DNA of 34,093 nucleotides from Candidatus Aenigmatarchaeota archaeon (GCA_016185435.1 JACPNN010000008.1:1-34093), one strand, 5' to 3'; positions 13,376-23,276 are shown, counted from the stretch's first letter. Notes: a model not told the origin generated them from the sequence alone. Program-made: numbers and translations.

Positions 13376-14941
13376 ATGAAGTATTTTCGCAAATGCTTGG
13401 TGGCCTTTGCCCTTTTAGCGGCCTCTCTCTTATTCCCTTATGCGGCTGCAGCTGAAAACGACATTTTTTTCAATGGGGATATCCAGTTTGATTTGAAAAA
13501 TTCTTATAAGGCAGGCGAACAGCTGAATGTGTCGATACGGGTATCCAATTTCGAGGACTTCCCCATGGCGGATGCTGCCCTGATTGTTGATATTGTTCAT
13601 GGCTGCGAGACCCCGGAATACCCGAGCCAGCTTTCCGACTGTGACAATGTGATTCACGAGGAGGTGAAAAGGGATTTGGGCATCGCCGGCAAATCTTCAA
13701 TAGCTGTTCCTTTCTCTTTTACGCTGCCATCTGACCTTAAAAAAGGGAAATACAGGCTTGACGCATATCTCAGATCAGGAAAAGCGCCTGTTGTAGGCAT
13801 GGGTCACATATTCCTTCCGGGCACATACAAAAGCTTCGATATAGCTGGCGTTTCTTCCTTTCCTGCTGCCAGAATATTGAGGGCAAAAACGCACCTGAAC
13901 AATGTGACAGGCCCTGTCGGCGCTTTGGTCAGCCCGGGCGGGATGGTTCAGGGGGAAGTATTTGTCACAAATCAGGATACAAAAAATTATTATGATCTTT
14001 CGCTGGTTGTCAGCGTGTGCAGCTGGGATGACACTGCCTGTGACGGATATGATATTCAAAAGCAGGTTGATTTCAGGGTGGAGGCAGGCGAGACTAAAAG
14101 TGTCGGGACAGAATTCGCTGCGCCTCTAAAACCTGATGCGTACGCTGTAAGGTTCGAATTGAAAGCCGGCTCAAGGCTTGTTTCCCTGTACAGAAACAGG
14201 ATAATTGTTTCAGGCGAAGGGGCAAAAATAAGGAAGCTGTATGTTGACAGGCCGTATTATGGCCAAGGGGAGAGCGGCACGCTTACAGTCTATCTTTCAG
14301 GTTCGCCGGACCATTACACAAAGCCAAAAGTCTACAACGCAACGTTGAAGTCGTATATTGCAGATCTGCAGACAAACAAAACTGTTTCCGATGGCTCGGC
14401 GCAAATACCTGAGCTTTCGTCGGATATTGGCTTGGTCAAAATGACCTTTGATCTCCTTTTCCCGCTGTCGCTGAATAAGTTCAGGGTTTGCAGTGAAATA
14501 CTATCAGAGGATTCAGAGAAATATGACGAATACTGCTATGTCATAGATTCCTCGCTGTTTGCTTCAGGAAAGCACAGGATAGAATTAAGATCCCAGAACT
14601 TCGATACAGAAAGCATGATGTACTCAGCAGATATTTGTGTTCTTGATGGCCCTATGCCCGCAACTGCAGAAGCGCAGATAATGGTTGTTGGAGAAATGGA
14701 TTCGCAGATAAAAAATTACCAGACGACAATAAAAGAGTGCAGCGGAATAAGCTTTGCCTTTGAGTCTGGCAAAGAATATGCTGTTCTGGTCAATGATTTG
14801 GATGCGAAAGAGCAGTCGAAATTTGTTGCCAGGGCTCCGCAGATATCCCGGCAAAATTACCAAAGCTTCCTTGTGCCTGCAGCAGTTCTTTTGTTTATTG
14901 CAGCTGTTTTGATTATCATGACCAGGAGGAGAAAGGCATGA
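13376..14941 (+). CDS. Secreted, C-terminally anchored surface protein with Ig-like/CARDB-type domains
   Basis: An N-terminal signal peptide (basic MKYFRK, hydrophobic 7-19, then AAAAEN) and a C-terminal helix (about 497-515) with RRRKA tail make this a type I membrane protein facing outward. The body consists of beta-rich repeats with phrases such as GEQLNVSIRVSNFEDFPMAD typical of CARDB/COG1361 domains that occur in archaeal envelope proteins. ATG 13376 is preferred over an upstream in-frame ATG (13325) that lies inside pyrG and would spoil the signal peptide. The next surface gene overlaps its stop (ATGA at 14938), so they are coupled. The function is unknown, perhaps cell-wall structure or adhesion. 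Confidence 0.7.
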   Translation: MKYFRKCLVAFALLAASLLFPYAAAAENDIFFNGDIQFDLKNSYKAGEQLNVSIRVSNFEDFPMADAALIVDIVHGCETPEYPSQLSDCDNVIHEEVKRDLGIAGKSSIAVPFSFTLPSDLKKGKYRLDAYLRSGKAPVVGMGHIFLPGTYKSFDIAGVSSFPAARILRAKTHLNNVTGPVGALVSPGGMVQGEVFVTNQDTKNYYDLSLVVSVCSWDDTACDGYDIQKQVDFRVEAGETKSVGTEFAAPLKPDAYAVRFELKAGSRLVSLYRNRIIVSGEGAKIRKLYVDRPYYGQGESGTLTVYLSGSPDHYTKPKVYNATLKSYIADLQTNKTVSDGSAQIPELSSDIGLVKMTFDLLFPLSLNKFRVCSEILSEDSEKYDEYCYVIDSSLFASGKHRIELRSQNFDTESMMYSADICVLDGPMPATAEAQIMVVGEMDSQIKNYQTTIKECSGISFAFESGKEYAVLVNDLDAKEQSKFVARAPQISRQNYQSFLVPAAVLLFIAAVLIIMTRRRKA

Positions 14942-17900
14942 GATCAGCAGTGAAGTGGCTGGCTATTGTTATTATGCCTTTTGCTTTACTGGCATATTCT
15001 GTATCGGCAGAGTTAAAAATGAACGGCTATCCATGCTCTTCCGACGGAGAGTGCGAATCAGGCTTCTGCAAGCAGGACTTCACAGGAAGAAGATACTGCT
15101 CACCTGCTAACAGCTGCATGTATGACAAGGATTATGATGACATTGCGGAGCTATACCTTAATGGCCAGACGCCGGACAATCTGCATTATTGCGTGAATGG
15201 CGCATGGATGACATGCAGAGAAGGCATTATAGGCAATCAGTGCTGCAACACAGTGCCGATAACCTTTAACTCCCCCATTTCTGAATCGTGCCTCAGGTCT
15301 TCCGTGCCTGTCCACCCGACAGCAAACTGCAATGTTGGCTCTGCTTCCATCAGCTTCTATCTGGACAGCACCAAGGTGAGGGATGGCTGCACTGCAGGCG
15401 GCGATGTGAATTGGAATATAGATGGCCGGGCTAACTGCGAAGTGAAAATACCCTCAGGCATGGCAACAGGAAAATACGCAATGACAGGCAGGTACACGAT
15501 AAACAGCAAGGAATATACAGTGGAGGTCAGGAACCCCAAATCAAACACAGGCAAACTTGATGTAAAGAGCGCCTGCGACACGAACAGCCAGTGCTCCCAT
15601 GTGCTTTTTGTCCTCTCACCTGTCAGTCCGGGCACTTTTTCTTTCACGCCTGAATATGCAGTTGACGGCAGCAGCTATGTTTTGCCTCCCAATGCAACAG
15701 CACGCCTGAAAAATGGTCAGGCATATGTGATGGAATGCTCTGACGGGGTTGTCTATTCATCCACTCCCGGAATTGTCGCATGGACGTACAAAGACAGCAG
15801 CCTTGTGAATGTGAGCAACAACAAGATTTTCGGAAGCCCGGCCTGCACTATCAGCGGGAGGGACAGATCAACAGTTATCGGAAAGGTTTCGGACACAAGA
15901 GGCTTTATTCCTTCAAGCTGCGATATCGGCATTCATGGCGCGCAGAGCAAAGAAGTAAACCTTGGCACTTTTGCTCAGGGAGGCCATTATAACATAAAGG
16001 AAGACCTCATACATGCATGGTGCGATGCCCCTGATTACATATGCCCGTGGCTGGGGGGCAGCTGGCGCAATTCAATCTGCAGGTATGGGTATGCCAATAC
16101 GCCTGAACGGTCGACAGGCTGGGTCCCGCTGAAGGAATACAATTTTACTGTTATTGACCCGCATTTAACCATTTCGACAGACGGGCATAAAATATACACA
16201 ATAAATACTGCGGCTCCGCAGAATATTGTGAATGCCCTGATAAACCTTAAAAATACAGGCATAGGAAAGCTGAAAATAAATTTCCTTAAGGTGAGCTGCA
16301 GTGTTGGCTGCGTGGAACCTGGTTACGTTGAAATGATAGATGAGAACAAAGGCCAGGATGTGCTGCTCCAGATTGATATCAATGAGGTGGCTGATCTTCA
16401 GCATTCCGAGCCGGAAAATTACGACAGCTTTGAAACTTACGGCACGCAAAATACAGTGCAGATACTGAATTTCACCTACGTTGCGAAAGTTGACATGGGA
16501 TATGATGATGCGTACAATTTCACCACAGTGGGGAGGAGGAATGAGACTACGCTTATACCGATATCTGTTTTGAGGGTATGCAATGACCAGTTTCATGAGA
16601 AACAGTCCGTAGTGATTGAGGATTCTGTATATTTCTGCGCTTACAGGGGGGGCGTTTGGCAGTGGGCAGTGGAGAGGACTTATATAGACAGAATAGTGCC
16701 TTCATCTTACTCGCTGGCAAAGAACGCCTATTTCTCCAACTCCACTCAATTGGCTGTTTACTGGGATTCAACAGAGCCCCAATCAGTCTACAGCCTCCAG
16801 TACAGAGTTAGTGATGCGCAGAACATAGGAAGCTGGACTGACTGGCTTGGCACAGCAGAAAAGAGCGCAGTGTTTGGGCCCCAGCAGCCGACAGTGATGG
16901 AGGAGGGGAAAACATATTCCTTCAGGGTGAAGGGAAGCAACATGATCTGGTCAAAGGAAAAAAGCACCACCGTGGATTTGAGCCCTCCCTCCTGCCAGAT
17001 AATTGCCAACCCATATCTTCCCCTCAATTTCACCATTTCATATGAAGCTTCTGACAACCTGTCAGGCGTGAAATCGGCTGAATTGGAGATGAAAAAAGAG
17101 GGTGAGGACTGGAAAACATTGTCTGGCAATTGCTCTGTTTTTGGGGGTAAGGCAGTATGCATTCTTTCGCCGGCAAAATATTCATTCAGGTGCAGGGCAA
17201 CAGATTATGCGGGAAACAGGGGCAACTATTCCCCCGAAAAAAGCGCCATTGTGACTGATAACACGCTCATTATCCCCTTGTCAAGATGGATGAGCAGTTA
17301 TTCGCAGGAGTGGGTTCCTCCGAGAGGCTTCAGGGTATCATTTGATGGCATGTACCATTCTGTTGCCACAAGCTGCTACAATTTCAAGCGGACTTCGGCC
17401 CAAATGGGGAGCCAGCCAGTTCCGAATCCGGACCAATGGAATGACATCAATCTGAATGGCAGCGCCTGCATTCCCGGAGGCCGGAAATCCATTGTGTTCA
17501 GCTCTGATGTTGCAGACGGCTATACATACTACTTCATGGTCAGAGCCATAAATGCCGACGGTGAAAAAGAGCCGTGGCCAAATTTGATATCCCAGACAAT
17601 AAATGACACCATGAGAGTGGCAAACACGACAGTGGATACCATACCGCCTCTGGTAGCCATGAAAGCCCTTGATAATGATGGCAATACCTTGCCTGTCAGC
17701 GACAGCATCATAGTTTCCTCGAAAGGCCTGGAGATAGTTGTCACAGCCAGCGATGGCATATCAGGAATCAGGCAGACGAGAATTGCCGGGGTGCAGAAAG
17801 GGAGGACAGAAAGGAATTTCTCAGTGGAATGTTCGAGCAGCGAATGCAGATACAAGCCTGTCCTGAATGTTGACGACAATCTGACATTTACAGCCTCTGC

Positions 17901-18510
17901 CCAGGACAACGCATTGAATGTAAACCTTGCAGGGGCCAAAGGATCTGTGATAAAATGCTTCCAGAACAGTGACTGTCCGCAGGACAATGTGTGCAACCGG
18001 CAGCTGCTGATCTGCACTCCTCCTCTGACAGTCTGCAGGGATAGTGTTTTCTGTGCGATGAGGCACCCTCTGGCTTACTTCACTGTCCATTCGATAGCCA
18101 GCCTCATAGGCTCAGGGGAGAAGCAGGTCAGTGTCAGGGTAAGGAACCTGAAACAGAAGAGGGTTGACATAGAAGTCGAACTTGGCTTATACAAACTGAC
18201 AAGATTCCGCCAGCCAAGCAGCAGCTTTGAGTATGTCCTTGACGACTCAAGGAAGAAGGCAAAAATAGAGCTTAATCCGAGAGAAGAGAGGACCCTAGCT
18301 GTAGGCATATTGACAGCGGATTTGGGAAGCCATGACATATTCCTGAAGGCGTATGATTCCGATGGCCTTGAAGACAGTGACAAACTGAGGCTTGTTGTCG
18401 ATCTGCCTGCAGGCTTTGAAGAGCTTGATGAAAGGGCGATAGTGATTATTGCTGCCATTTCGGTTGGCCTGTTCTATTTCCTGGCATTGCGCAGAGGAAG
18501 ACAGATATGA
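14938..18510 (+). CDS. Large Cys-rich surface protein, 1190 aa, TM-anchored
   Basis: A signal peptide (about 1-24, ending SVSAEL) is followed by a Cys-rich module GYPCSSDGECESGFCKQDF of Dickkopf/WAP-like spacing (about 30-60). A second one, FQNSDCPQDNVCNRQLLIC, lies near 1005. Between them are FN3/Ig-like beta domains (for example YSLQYRVSDAQNIGSWTDW, and repeated SFRCRATDYAGN- and SAQDNALN-type strands). A COG1361-like domain (about 1030-1150) precedes a C-terminal TM helix and a short basic tail. It is probably a disulfide-stabilised envelope or adhesion protein. The gene overlaps the upstream surface gene by four bases and ends before the convergent XPF gene. Confidence 0.7.
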   Translation: MRSAVKWLAIVIMPFALLAYSVSAELKMNGYPCSSDGECESGFCKQDFTGRRYCSPANSCMYDKDYDDIAELYLNGQTPDNLHYCVNGAWMTCREGIIGNQCCNTVPITFNSPISESCLRSSVPVHPTANCNVGSASISFYLDSTKVRDGCTAGGDVNWNIDGRANCEVKIPSGMATGKYAMTGRYTINSKEYTVEVRNPKSNTGKLDVKSACDTNSQCSHVLFVLSPVSPGTFSFTPEYAVDGSSYVLPPNATARLKNGQAYVMECSDGVVYSSTPGIVAWTYKDSSLVNVSNNKIFGSPACTISGRDRSTVIGKVSDTRGFIPSSCDIGIHGAQSKEVNLGTFAQGGHYNIKEDLIHAWCDAPDYICPWLGGSWRNSICRYGYANTPERSTGWVPLKEYNFTVIDPHLTISTDGHKIYTINTAAPQNIVNALINLKNTGIGKLKINFLKVSCSVGCVEPGYVEMIDENKGQDVLLQIDINEVADLQHSEPENYDSFETYGTQNTVQILNFTYVAKVDMGYDDAYNFTTVGRRNETTLIPISVLRVCNDQFHEKQSVVIEDSVYFCAYRGGVWQWAVERTYIDRIVPSSYSLAKNAYFSNSTQLAVYWDSTEPQSVYSLQYRVSDAQNIGSWTDWLGTAEKSAVFGPQQPTVMEEGKTYSFRVKGSNMIWSKEKSTTVDLSPPSCQIIANPYLPLNFTISYEASDNLSGVKSAELEMKKEGEDWKTLSGNCSVFGGKAVCILSPAKYSFRCRATDYAGNRGNYSPEKSAIVTDNTLIIPLSRWMSSYSQEWVPPRGFRVSFDGMYHSVATSCYNFKRTSAQMGSQPVPNPDQWNDINLNGSACIPGGRKSIVFSSDVADGYTYYFMVRAINADGEKEPWPNLISQTINDTMRVANTTVDTIPPLVAMKALDNDGNTLPVSDSIIVSSKGLEIVVTASDGISGIRQTRIAGVQKGRTERNFSVECSSSECRYKPVLNVDDNLTFTASAQDNALNVNLAGAKGSVIKCFQNSDCPQDNVCNRQLLICTPPLTVCRDSVFCAMRHPLAYFTVHSIASLIGSGEKQVSVRVRNLKQKRVDIEVELGLYKLTRFRQPSSSFEYVLDDSRKKAKIELNPREERTLAVGILTADLGSHDIFLKAYDSDGLEDSDKLRLVVDLPAGFEELDERAIVIIAAISVGLFYFLALRRGRQI

Positions 18511-18527
18511 AACAAGGCTGCAGAAAT

Positions 18528-19214
18528 TTATTTCTCCTGCCGATATTCTGAATTTATTGCCTCCCAGATTTTCCTGGCCTTCTCCTTCCCAATCTTCTCG
18601 ATAGACATGAGCTCTTCCTTGCTTGAATTAAAGATTGCCTTTGGGCTCCTGAAGTGATTGAGCAGTCTTTTGCTGAGCTTTGTGCTTATGGAAGGCAGGC
18701 CTGCAATTATATACTCCTGCATGAAGCTCATGCTCTCCGGCTTTTTTCCGCTCCTTATCCGGACCTCATGGCCGTTGTCAAACTGCTCCCTCTTGGCTAT
18801 GGAGTATATCATGCTTGCCGTCTCCTTCTGGTTCCTGGCCCATATCAAAGGGACTCTCAGGTCTATGGCTATGCTGGCTATGGCCCCTCTGATCGCATTG
18901 GAATTTATGTCCCTTGATGTGTAGAGGAGCTCGGGATTTCCCTCTATTATGAGCAGGCCGTTGGTATAGCTTGAGGAAAGGTTATGGGCCTGCTGGAATA
19001 TCCTGCCGTCAAGGATTGATTGAAGAAAATCATCTATGGTTTTGCGCTCTATTGCGACCCTGCTGCTTGCTATATAATCGGCAACATCAATCTGCTTCTG
19101 CGTCACTATGGCTTCCATCTCCTCCAGATATCCCAGAACTTTTGAGTTTGCTTCTCTTGTGTCGGCAAGGATGACCGGCTTGTCAGAACCCAGTGTTGTC
19201 TGCACCTTCATCAT
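18528..19214 (-). CDS. XPF/ERCC4-type structure-specific nuclease (short archaeal form)
   Basis: This enzyme cuts 3'-flap, nicked or forked DNA in repair and fork processing. Its ERCC4 domain carries ADTRE (Asp18), then IERKTIDDFLQSILDGR (the ERKxxxD core at residues 56-62). The C-terminal third is a tandem helix-hairpin-helix (GLPSISTKLSKRLLNHF and IEKIGKEKARKIWEAI). At 228 aa it is nuclease plus HhH only, without the helicase of the euryarchaeal Hef. The open frame continues to 19442, but that part overlaps the divergent gene. ATG 19214 or 19211 is the sensible start, with a minus-strand TATA-like element (CTATTAAAAC) near 19265-19273. Confidence 0.85.
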   Translation of the reverse strand: MMKVQTTLGSDKPVILADTREANSKVLGYLEEMEAIVTQKQIDVADYIASSRVAIERKTIDDFLQSILDGRIFQQAHNLSSSYTNGLLIIEGNPELLYTSRDINSNAIRGAIASIAIDLRVPLIWARNQKETASMIYSIAKREQFDNGHEVRIRSGKKPESMSFMQEYIIAGLPSISTKLSKRLLNHFRSPKAIFNSSKEELMSIEKIGKEKARKIWEAINSEYRQEK

Positions 19215-19263
19215 AAAAGAGATGTATTTCTGCCTAAAGAATCTTTGCCGAAAATCCAGGCTG

Positions 19264-19273
19264 GTTTTAATAG
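19264..19273. promoter_or_regulatory. Shared TATA-like element between divergent genes
   Basis: The element TTTTAATAG lies about 26 nt before ATG 19295 on the plus strand. Read in reverse (CTATTAAAAC), it lies about 52 nt before the minus-strand start 19214. One element could therefore serve both directions. This is inferred from spacing only. Confidence 0.4.
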
Positions 19274-19294
19274 CAGCCCTGCACAATATAAATA

Positions 19295-20998
19295 ATGAAA
19301 TATGCGGCCATTCTGCTGCCTTTGCTCCTCCTGCCATCTGCATACGCCCTGAATATAACAAACGTTGAGATAATACCCCAAAAGCCTTCAGCCTTCGGAA
19401 GCTTTTTGGCAGTTGTGGATACCGACGACAGCGATACTTCACGGGTTTTGTGGAATTTGTCCGAGATGGGCGACCTTGGCTCGGGAAGCCTGGTGAAGAC
19501 CAGAGACAGGCGGTATTTCTGCTTCTTTTCCAAGGAGGACAACACTCTTTGCGGCTTTTCTCCCCTGATTACGTCCACATTCGGAAGGGACCCTTTCACC
19601 ATGACGTTCAAGGCTGTCAGCGCAAGCCAGTCTGTGACAGCATCAAAGCAGATTTTTGTAGGAAACATGCCCCTTAAGCCCAGAGTGAACATTACTGAAA
19701 ACAGGGTGAGGATAAGGGTCGGGACTGGAAGCTATACGCCGGAGCAGATTGAATACGCTGTGTACAACAGGCAGCTGGAGAGGATTGTGACAGGGGCTAT
19801 GCCCTTTGATCTGGACAGGGGTTATGAGGCATCCTTCAGCCTGCAGGATGGCGAATATTATCTGGCCCTTTCAGCGCAAAGTGAGGGCAATTTCGGGGGG
19901 GAGGTTTTCAGGTTAAGGGTCGGGCAGCCGTCTGAAATGGACTATCCTCTCTATTCAAAAGCTGGCATTTCCGATGTCCTGAAGGCTGGAGGCCAGATTA
20001 TCAGGGAAGATCTTTCCATAACAAACAATGTGAACAGGAACTACACAAACCTTTCGGTAATTGTCCCTGAAAAGCTTTCGAGTTACATATCGATACTGCT
20101 TCCGAAAAATGCGACGGCCAAAGCCCTTTCAAGCCTTAGGTATACCCTTGTCGTAAAGGGCCTGGAGGGCGGCCTTGATGCCAGGGGGAGGGCAATGATA
20201 AAATCCAATACCACCGCTGATGGCTACATAGATGTGGGGTATATAGACCTGAACATCATTGTCACCTTTATTTCCGGCGGCATTCCTGGCGGCAGCCAGC
20301 CGCTCACTATCCAGCCTTCATCATGGTTCGGCTCCATAACCCTTGCAGGAAAGGAGCAGCCTTTCACCCTGACAAATCCCACTACTGATGCCGTGAGGAA
20401 TATAAATGTTATCCCCTCCTCCGGCCTTGCAGGCATAGTGACTGCTTCTTCTCCGCAGGAGCTGCCTCCCGGAACCTCCGGGCCCATAACTTTCAACGCA
20501 AAGCCAAGATCTGTGGGAATCCTTGAGGGCACAATGCAGATCGACAGCTCAGCAGGCCCGCTCATATTTCCTGTCAGCCTTTTTGTCGTTGCGGATGTGG
20601 CAGAAGATATAAACTCCACAAGAGAGGATTATGAGAGCCTCAAAAAGGATTTGACAGACAAAATCTATGAGGAGATTTTGAGGGGCATTGAGGCTGAAAT
20701 AAATGAGGCTGAAGACCTGGTCTCAGCAGACGCCAGCAGGGCCCAAGCTGCTTTGTCTTCAGCGAAAGGGAAGATAGGGGTTCTCAAGGCGCTTGGCAAG
20801 AAGACAACAAAATCTCCTTCATCCACTGAAGGCGGAAGCGAAAGCCCTGAGGCCAATGAAACCACAACCACGGATGGCGAAGGAGGCCTGCCGCTGATAC
20901 CAATTGGGATAGGGATTGTGATAATCCTCGTGATAGCCCTGGTGGTGCTGAAGTTCAGGAAGAAGGGGTGGGAGGGGGATATCGGGCAGACGTATTAA
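19295..20998 (+). CDS. Secreted TM-anchored surface protein with coiled-coil stalk, 567 aa
   Basis: A signal peptide MKYAAILLPLLLLPSAYAL opens the protein. Beta-rich COG1361/NEW3-type domains follow (about 20-420; ITNNVNRNYTNLSVIVPEKL is typical). Then comes a charged coiled-coil region (about 430-510), a Ser/Thr/Gly linker (TTKSPSSTEGGSE, with likely O-glycosylation) and a TM helix (about 533-553) with basic cytoplasmic end. This outside-stalk-membrane layout is shared by several envelope proteins in the window. Its stop codon overlaps that of the convergent gene at 20995 by three bases. The function is unknown. Confidence 0.68.
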   Translation: MKYAAILLPLLLLPSAYALNITNVEIIPQKPSAFGSFLAVVDTDDSDTSRVLWNLSEMGDLGSGSLVKTRDRRYFCFFSKEDNTLCGFSPLITSTFGRDPFTMTFKAVSASQSVTASKQIFVGNMPLKPRVNITENRVRIRVGTGSYTPEQIEYAVYNRQLERIVTGAMPFDLDRGYEASFSLQDGEYYLALSAQSEGNFGGEVFRLRVGQPSEMDYPLYSKAGISDVLKAGGQIIREDLSITNNVNRNYTNLSVIVPEKLSSYISILLPKNATAKALSSLRYTLVVKGLEGGLDARGRAMIKSNTTADGYIDVGYIDLNIIVTFISGGIPGGSQPLTIQPSSWFGSITLAGKEQPFTLTNPTTDAVRNINVIPSSGLAGIVTASSPQELPPGTSGPITFNAKPRSVGILEGTMQIDSSAGPLIFPVSLFVVADVAEDINSTREDYESLKKDLTDKIYEEILRGIEAEINEAEDLVSADASRAQAALSSAKGKIGVLKALGKKTTKSPSSTEGGSESPEANETTTTDGEGGLPLIPIGIGIVIILVIALVVLKFRKKGWEGDIGQTY

Positions 20999-21744
20999 AG
21001 TCCGTATTTTTCCGGACATTTTCTTAAAGGTGTCGTACCTTCGTCTATCAGCTGTATGGCATCAGCTCTCGCGCGGTCGTATAGAGGAGCACCTGAACTG
21101 GGATAATTCACACGATATTTGAATTTCGGCGCAAGTTCCGTGTTCAGTTTTCTGAGGCAGGCCACATCGAAAGCCATTTGCGCCAATTCAATATAATAAG
21201 GCCCGAATTCTGTGAAGATGTATGTGATGTCCCCTGATAATTCGTTCTCGTTTATATATTTGTCAGCGCGCGTGACCATGGCGCCGCCAGCTTCATGCAT
21301 CATTGTTATTACACAGTGAAAGAGATTTTGGCCAATTCGGATATCCACCCTGTCGCCACGAAGACCTCCTGTTGTCCTTGTCGTATCCGAAAATGGTTCT
21401 CCATAGTCCATGGGCATGATCCCGGCCTCGCGCCTCATTTCTTCGGGCTCAAGGAATTTTACACTGACCAGCCGTCTCAGGTCTCTTCCTGTAAAAGAGA
21501 AATATAAAGCCTCGCATACTTCCTTCAGAAAACCTCTGTAAGCACGAGGGAAAGATTTCCTCCTTCTTTTCCACATTTCCTGATCGATAATGCCTTCAAA
21601 TTTGCCGACTTTGGAAAGATCAAAATCTATAGGGGCATTGACAGGCAGAGATATTGGGCTATGCCCCAAGTCATCATCGTCGGTCAGCTCAGCTATTGAA
21701 TCATATGCCGTGGGTATTCTTAATGAAAGCGTGTTAGAAGACAT
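20995..21744 (-). CDS. Hypothetical protein with HEAGG degenerate zincin-like motif, 249 aa
   Basis: No family is recognised. Residues 146-160 read VITMMHEAGGAMVTR, which resembles the HEAGHA helix of metallopeptidases but has Gly154 in place of the second zinc His. It is therefore either an inactive relative or a chance match. The rest is mixed alpha/beta, polar, and without signal peptide or TM segment. ATG 21744 is chosen because a TATA element (TTTATAAAAA on the minus strand, about 21764-21774) lies 25 nt upstream; an in-frame start at 21813 would overlap that promoter and the end of gatA. It converges with the surface protein on its left. Confidence 0.5.
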   Translation of the reverse strand: MSSNTLSLRIPTAYDSIAELTDDDDLGHSPISLPVNAPIDFDLSKVGKFEGIIDQEMWKRRRKSFPRAYRGFLKEVCEALYFSFTGRDLRRLVSVKFLEPEEMRREAGIMPMDYGEPFSDTTRTTGGLRGDRVDIRIGQNLFHCVITMMHEAGGAMVTRADKYINENELSGDITYIFTEFGPYYIELAQMAFDVACLRKLNTELAPKFKYRVNYPSSGAPLYDRARADAIQLIDEGTTPLRKCPEKYGL

Positions 21745-21809
21745 GCCCTCTATTTGGACGCAATTTTTATAAAACCATGCAGAGGTCTTACAGACCAAGA
21801 AACATCCAA

Positions 21810-23210
21810 TCAAGAATGCAGCCTCTCAAACCCATAAGCAGCATCAAGAAGCTTTTTCTCCTTGAAGTGGCCGGCCATCATGTGCATGCCGACTGGCATT
21901 CCTTTTTCCTTGCCGCAGGGCAGGCTTATGTGGGGTATGCCTGCAAGATTTGGGCAGACTGTAAGTATGTCCATTTTGTAGTGGTCCACTGGAGAAAGCT
22001 TTTCTATTTCGCTGAATTTTGGGGCTATGATGGGCATGGTGGGGGCTATTATTATGTCATGCTTTGAAAATGCCTTGTTGAATTCATCAATAATGACCCC
22101 CCTTGCCTGCAGGGCCCTGATATAATATTTATCCTTGTAGCCTGCCATCCTGGAGAAGGTCCCCAAAAGGATTCTTCTTTTTGCCTCCCTTCCAAGGTAT
22201 TTTCCCCTTATGGAACTGAAATACTCATTATAGTCCCCTTCCATGGCATCCTGCTTTCCGTATCTCATGCCACAGTATTTGGCCAGGTTCGTGCTGGCCT
22301 CTGAAGTGGCTATTATATAGTAGCTTGCCAGCCCGAGGCCTGTGGAAGGAAGGCTTATTTCATCATATCGGGCCCCTTCCTTTTCCAGCAGGCGGATAGA
22401 ATCCCATATATGTTTTGAAATTTTCTTATCAATTCTAAAATATTCCTTTGGGACAGCAATTTTCAATCCTTTCAGTCTTCCTTCTAATTTGCCGTAATCC
22501 TCTTTTTTAGAAAGGCTGCTTGTCGGATCTTTCTCATCCTTGCCTGCCATGACAGATAAAAGCAGGGCTATGTCCTCAACGCTTGTGGCCATGCAGCCGA
22601 TCTTGTCCAGAGAATTTGCATAGTCGATGAGGCCGTATCTGCTTACCAGGCCATATGTAGGCGTCAAGCCTATCACGCCGCAAAAGGAGCCAGGACAGGA
22701 TATGCTTCCTCCTGTCGATTCAGCCAGGGCTATGTGAGGCATGCCTATGGCTGCTGTGAAGCCTGCAGCGCCCCCACTGGAACCGCCGCAGCTCCTGTCC
22801 GGATCATGCGGGTTCTTTGGTATTTCATAGCCTGAATTGACAGAGAATGTGCCAAAACCGAATTCGTCCTGCTGGGTTTTGCCGACTACTGCTCCGCCCT
22901 CGTTTTTTATTGCCTCTACACAGGTAGCATCAAAAACAGGCACATAGCCTTCCAGTATCCTTGAGCCTGCTGTCGTCTGCATGCCTCTTGTGCATATGCA
23001 GTCCTTCACTGAAACTGGTATTGGATACAGCCTGCCTTTTTTATGTGCTTCGAGCTTTTCAGCAATTGTTAAAAAAAAGTTATACTGCTTGTCCAGCTTT
23101 CTTGCCCTCTCTAAGAATTTTTCATGGAATTCTTTCACATCGGCTGAACCTTCTTTTACGCTTTTGACAAAGTCCTTGGCGCTGGTTCCATAGCTGGAGG
23201 CCATCTTCAA
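21810..23210 (-). CDS. gatA: Amidase, probable aminoacyl-tRNA amidotransferase subunit A
   Basis: This is an amidase-signature enzyme with the Ser-cisSer-Lys triad: Lys69 in PVSVKDC, the GGSSGG loop (142-147) and nucleophile Ser169 in ESTGGSISCP. Archaeal and bacterial GatA releases ammonia from glutamine for the conversion of Glu-tRNA(Gln) or Asp-tRNA(Asn), together with GatB and GatC. The length of 466 aa matches GatA and the strongest resemblance is to that branch. However, the usual GSDTGGSIRQPA reads AESTGGSISCPG, and neither gatB nor gatC is in the window. Another amidase remains possible. The start is ATG 23210 or the second ATG two codons in. Confidence 0.75.
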   Translation of the reverse strand: MKMASSYGTSAKDFVKSVKEGSADVKEFHEKFLERARKLDKQYNFFLTIAEKLEAHKKGRLYPIPVSVKDCICTRGMQTTAGSRILEGYVPVFDATCVEAIKNEGGAVVGKTQQDEFGFGTFSVNSGYEIPKNPHDPDRSCGGSSGGAAGFTAAIGMPHIALAESTGGSISCPGSFCGVIGLTPTYGLVSRYGLIDYANSLDKIGCMATSVEDIALLLSVMAGKDEKDPTSSLSKKEDYGKLEGRLKGLKIAVPKEYFRIDKKISKHIWDSIRLLEKEGARYDEISLPSTGLGLASYYIIATSEASTNLAKYCGMRYGKQDAMEGDYNEYFSSIRGKYLGREAKRRILLGTFSRMAGYKDKYYIRALQARGVIIDEFNKAFSKHDIIIAPTMPIIAPKFSEIEKLSPVDHYKMDILTVCPNLAGIPHISLPCGKEKGMPVGMHMMAGHFKEKKLLDAAYGFERLHS

Positions 23211-23276
23211 TATGCTTTCCTTTATTCTTAAATGTTAGGCAGCAGGAATTTATCTTGGCAAGGTGAAGTTAATTGT

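Noticed and set aside
19215-19442. N-terminal extension of the XPF nuclease to 19442
   Set aside because: It runs antisense through the signal-peptide region of the divergent surface gene and the shared promoter. Nuclease homology begins near 19214.
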